Positions 63,280 to 64,000 of a stretch of 64,000 bases of DNA are shown here, piece after piece. Both the position numbers and the translations under genes were made by a program. How positions within the stretch are numbered: the first letter of the stretch is position 1; the number at the start of each line of letters is the position of its first letter. The DNA comes from Haloimpatiens lingqiaonensis. Its GTDB lineage: Bacteria > Bacillota > Clostridia > Clostridiales > Clostridiaceae. The stretch lies in NCBI RefSeq assembly GCF_044502415.1, contig NZ_CP172402.1. One strand, written 5' to 3'. The notes beneath the pieces were generated by a model, which did no database searches, was not told the origin of the DNA, and saw nothing but the letters and a program-made list of their open reading frames with translations.

Positions 63280-64000
63280 TAGTTTTGCTCACTTCCTTCT
63301 TTTTTATTGTTACTTTAATAGTTTGAGGGCTATACGAAACTTCATTTATATCATCAGGAATTACCACTTTAACTGGCACATTATAAGTACCCTCACCTAA
63401 TGAATTAAGATCCACGTAACAACTTAAATCTGTATTTTTAAGTGCTTTTATTTTATCATCAGTACCTGATATTACTACTGAAATTTCCTTATCATTTAAA
63501 ACTGCTTCTAAACCTTCCTTTAGATTTTTAGTTTTTACATCTAAAGCTATATTCTTTTGAATTACAGTATTGTATGTTATCTTTACTTTAACTTTTCCCG
63601 AGTAAGAAGTCTTTATACCCTCTGGAATTTTCAATGGTACTTCAACAGTGTCACCACTATTGAAGCTATTTAAGTCAATATCCTCCGTGAATATTTTTTC
63701 TACTTTTTTAAGTTTATATGCATCACCTGAAATAGATATGCTTTCTGGTATAATAGATACACTGGTAAAAAATTTATCTTTTGAGGGCTTAATGCTCGCT
63801 TCTATTGGAACGTATTTGGTTTTATCTAAGGGAATTTGAACTTTAACCTGGTATGGTTCCACCGAAACATAATCCACCTTGCTTCCAGATATATCTACTG
63901 GAATTACCTTAAAGGTTTCATCTATATTTTTTTCTTCATTAGTCAAATCTATATCTATAGAAGCTGCATTTACATAATTTACATACTGTTCTGCCCCACT
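63269..64000 (-). CDS. cdaR: CdaR (YbbR-domain) regulator, N terminus beyond edge
   Basis: YbbR-like protein that in Bacillus and Listeria modulates the c-di-AMP cyclase CdaA at the membrane. The visible 243 residues contain about three YbbR repeats (VEPYQVKVQIPLDKTKYVPI, IPESISISGDAYKLKKVEKI, GLEAVLNDKEISVVISG). The frame stays open to the right edge (SGAEQYVNYVNAASIDID at the edge), so 63946 is not a true start. cdaA and the membrane anchor are expected just outside the window. In Bacillus the next gene is glmM; here it is the COG2509 flavoprotein. Confidence 0.88.
   Translation of the reverse strand, partial: SGAEQYVNYVNAASIDIDLTNEEKNIDETFKVIPVDISGSKVDYVSVEPYQVKVQIPLDKTKYVPIEASIKPSKDKFFTSVSIIPESISISGDAYKLKKVEKIFTEDIDLNSFNSGDTVEVPLKIPEGIKTSYSGKVKVKITYNTVIQKNIALDVKTKNLKEGLEAVLNDKEISVVISGTDDKIKALKNTDLSCYVDLNSLGEGTYNVPVKVVIPDDINEVSYSPQTIKVTIKKKEVSKTNDN

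Noticed and set aside
63269..63946. TTG at 63946 as the start of the YbbR-domain gene
   Set aside because: The frame continues open to the window edge with YbbR-like sequence, so the gene is simply truncated by the window.

Overview
This 64 kb window is chromosomal core sequence from a low-GC, endospore-forming Firmicute, most likely Clostridium sensu stricto. Proteins and gene orders are clostridial (pfkA-pyk below dnaE and whiA, acpS-lipoprotein-alr-endoAI-endoA, a ferredoxin-dependent branched-chain oxoacid oxidoreductase beside ptb/buk). The amino-acid-fermenting style fits the proteolytic C. botulinum / C. sporogenes or C. tetani neighbourhood, but the species cannot be fixed from sequence reading alone. 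Nearly all genes lie on the minus strand. The plus-strand exceptions are a small Cys-rich ORF, a rubredoxin-oxidoreductase fusion, pepT, and a GntR/ABC operon.

Layout, left to right. 1-12 kb: pyk (cut by the left edge), pfkA, dnaE, a YtoI-like CBS regulator, whiA, a membrane-anchored YvcK/GlmR, rapZ and hisC. 12-16 kb: murB, a PHP-domain phosphoesterase, uvrC and a YdjM-like membrane protein. 16-19.5 kb: an FHA - FtsW/RodA - class B PBP wall-synthesis operon. 19.5-24.4 kb: uvrBA behind a strong sigma-A promoter and a perfect LexA box; uvrA carries a one-base frameshift in its second ABC signature motif. 24.7-25.2 kb: a 62-residue Cys-rich protein and a highly structured RNA-like element. 25.2-31.3 kb: minJ-like, ctpB, ftsX, ftsE (the Bacillus order), a YitT transporter-like protein and a small membrane protein. 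31.4-33.2 kb: split transketolase. 33.3-37.8 kb: acpS-nnr-lipoprotein-alr-endoAI-endoA. 38-42 kb: an unknown ORF and a MoxR-DUF58-DUF4129 module. 42.3-49.1 kb: rubredoxin/NAD(P)H oxidoreductase fusion, pepT, a repeat-packed intergenic island, a BrkB-family protein, and a YtrA-type regulator with its ABC exporter. 49.2-54.9 kb: galU, glmM, a complete 1,610-bp insertion sequence with 9-bp target duplications, a DUF2089 regulator and a bactofilin-like protein. 55-64 kb: an amino-acid energy cassette (buk-ptb-buk, a P-loop ATPase, four-subunit vorDBAC), a COG2509 flavoprotein, and cdaR running off the right edge.

Functional themes. Envelope synthesis and division are heavily represented (murB, PBP, FtsW, FtsEX, MinJ-like, CtpB, alr, glmM, cdaR, YvcK, RapZ). 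All three nucleotide-excision-repair genes are present, but uvrA as written is broken. The VOR/Ptb/Buk set would turn branched-chain 2-oxoacids into acyl-CoA, acyl phosphate and then branched-chain acid plus ATP.

Non-coding highlights: two adjacent nested palindromes and degenerate 7-bp tandem arrays in spacers, a 28-bp-stem hairpin between murB and hisC, the structured element at 25.0-25.15 kb, and the exactly delimited IS that landed 18 bp upstream of the apparent glmM promoter. No tRNA, rRNA, CRISPR array or prophage was seen.
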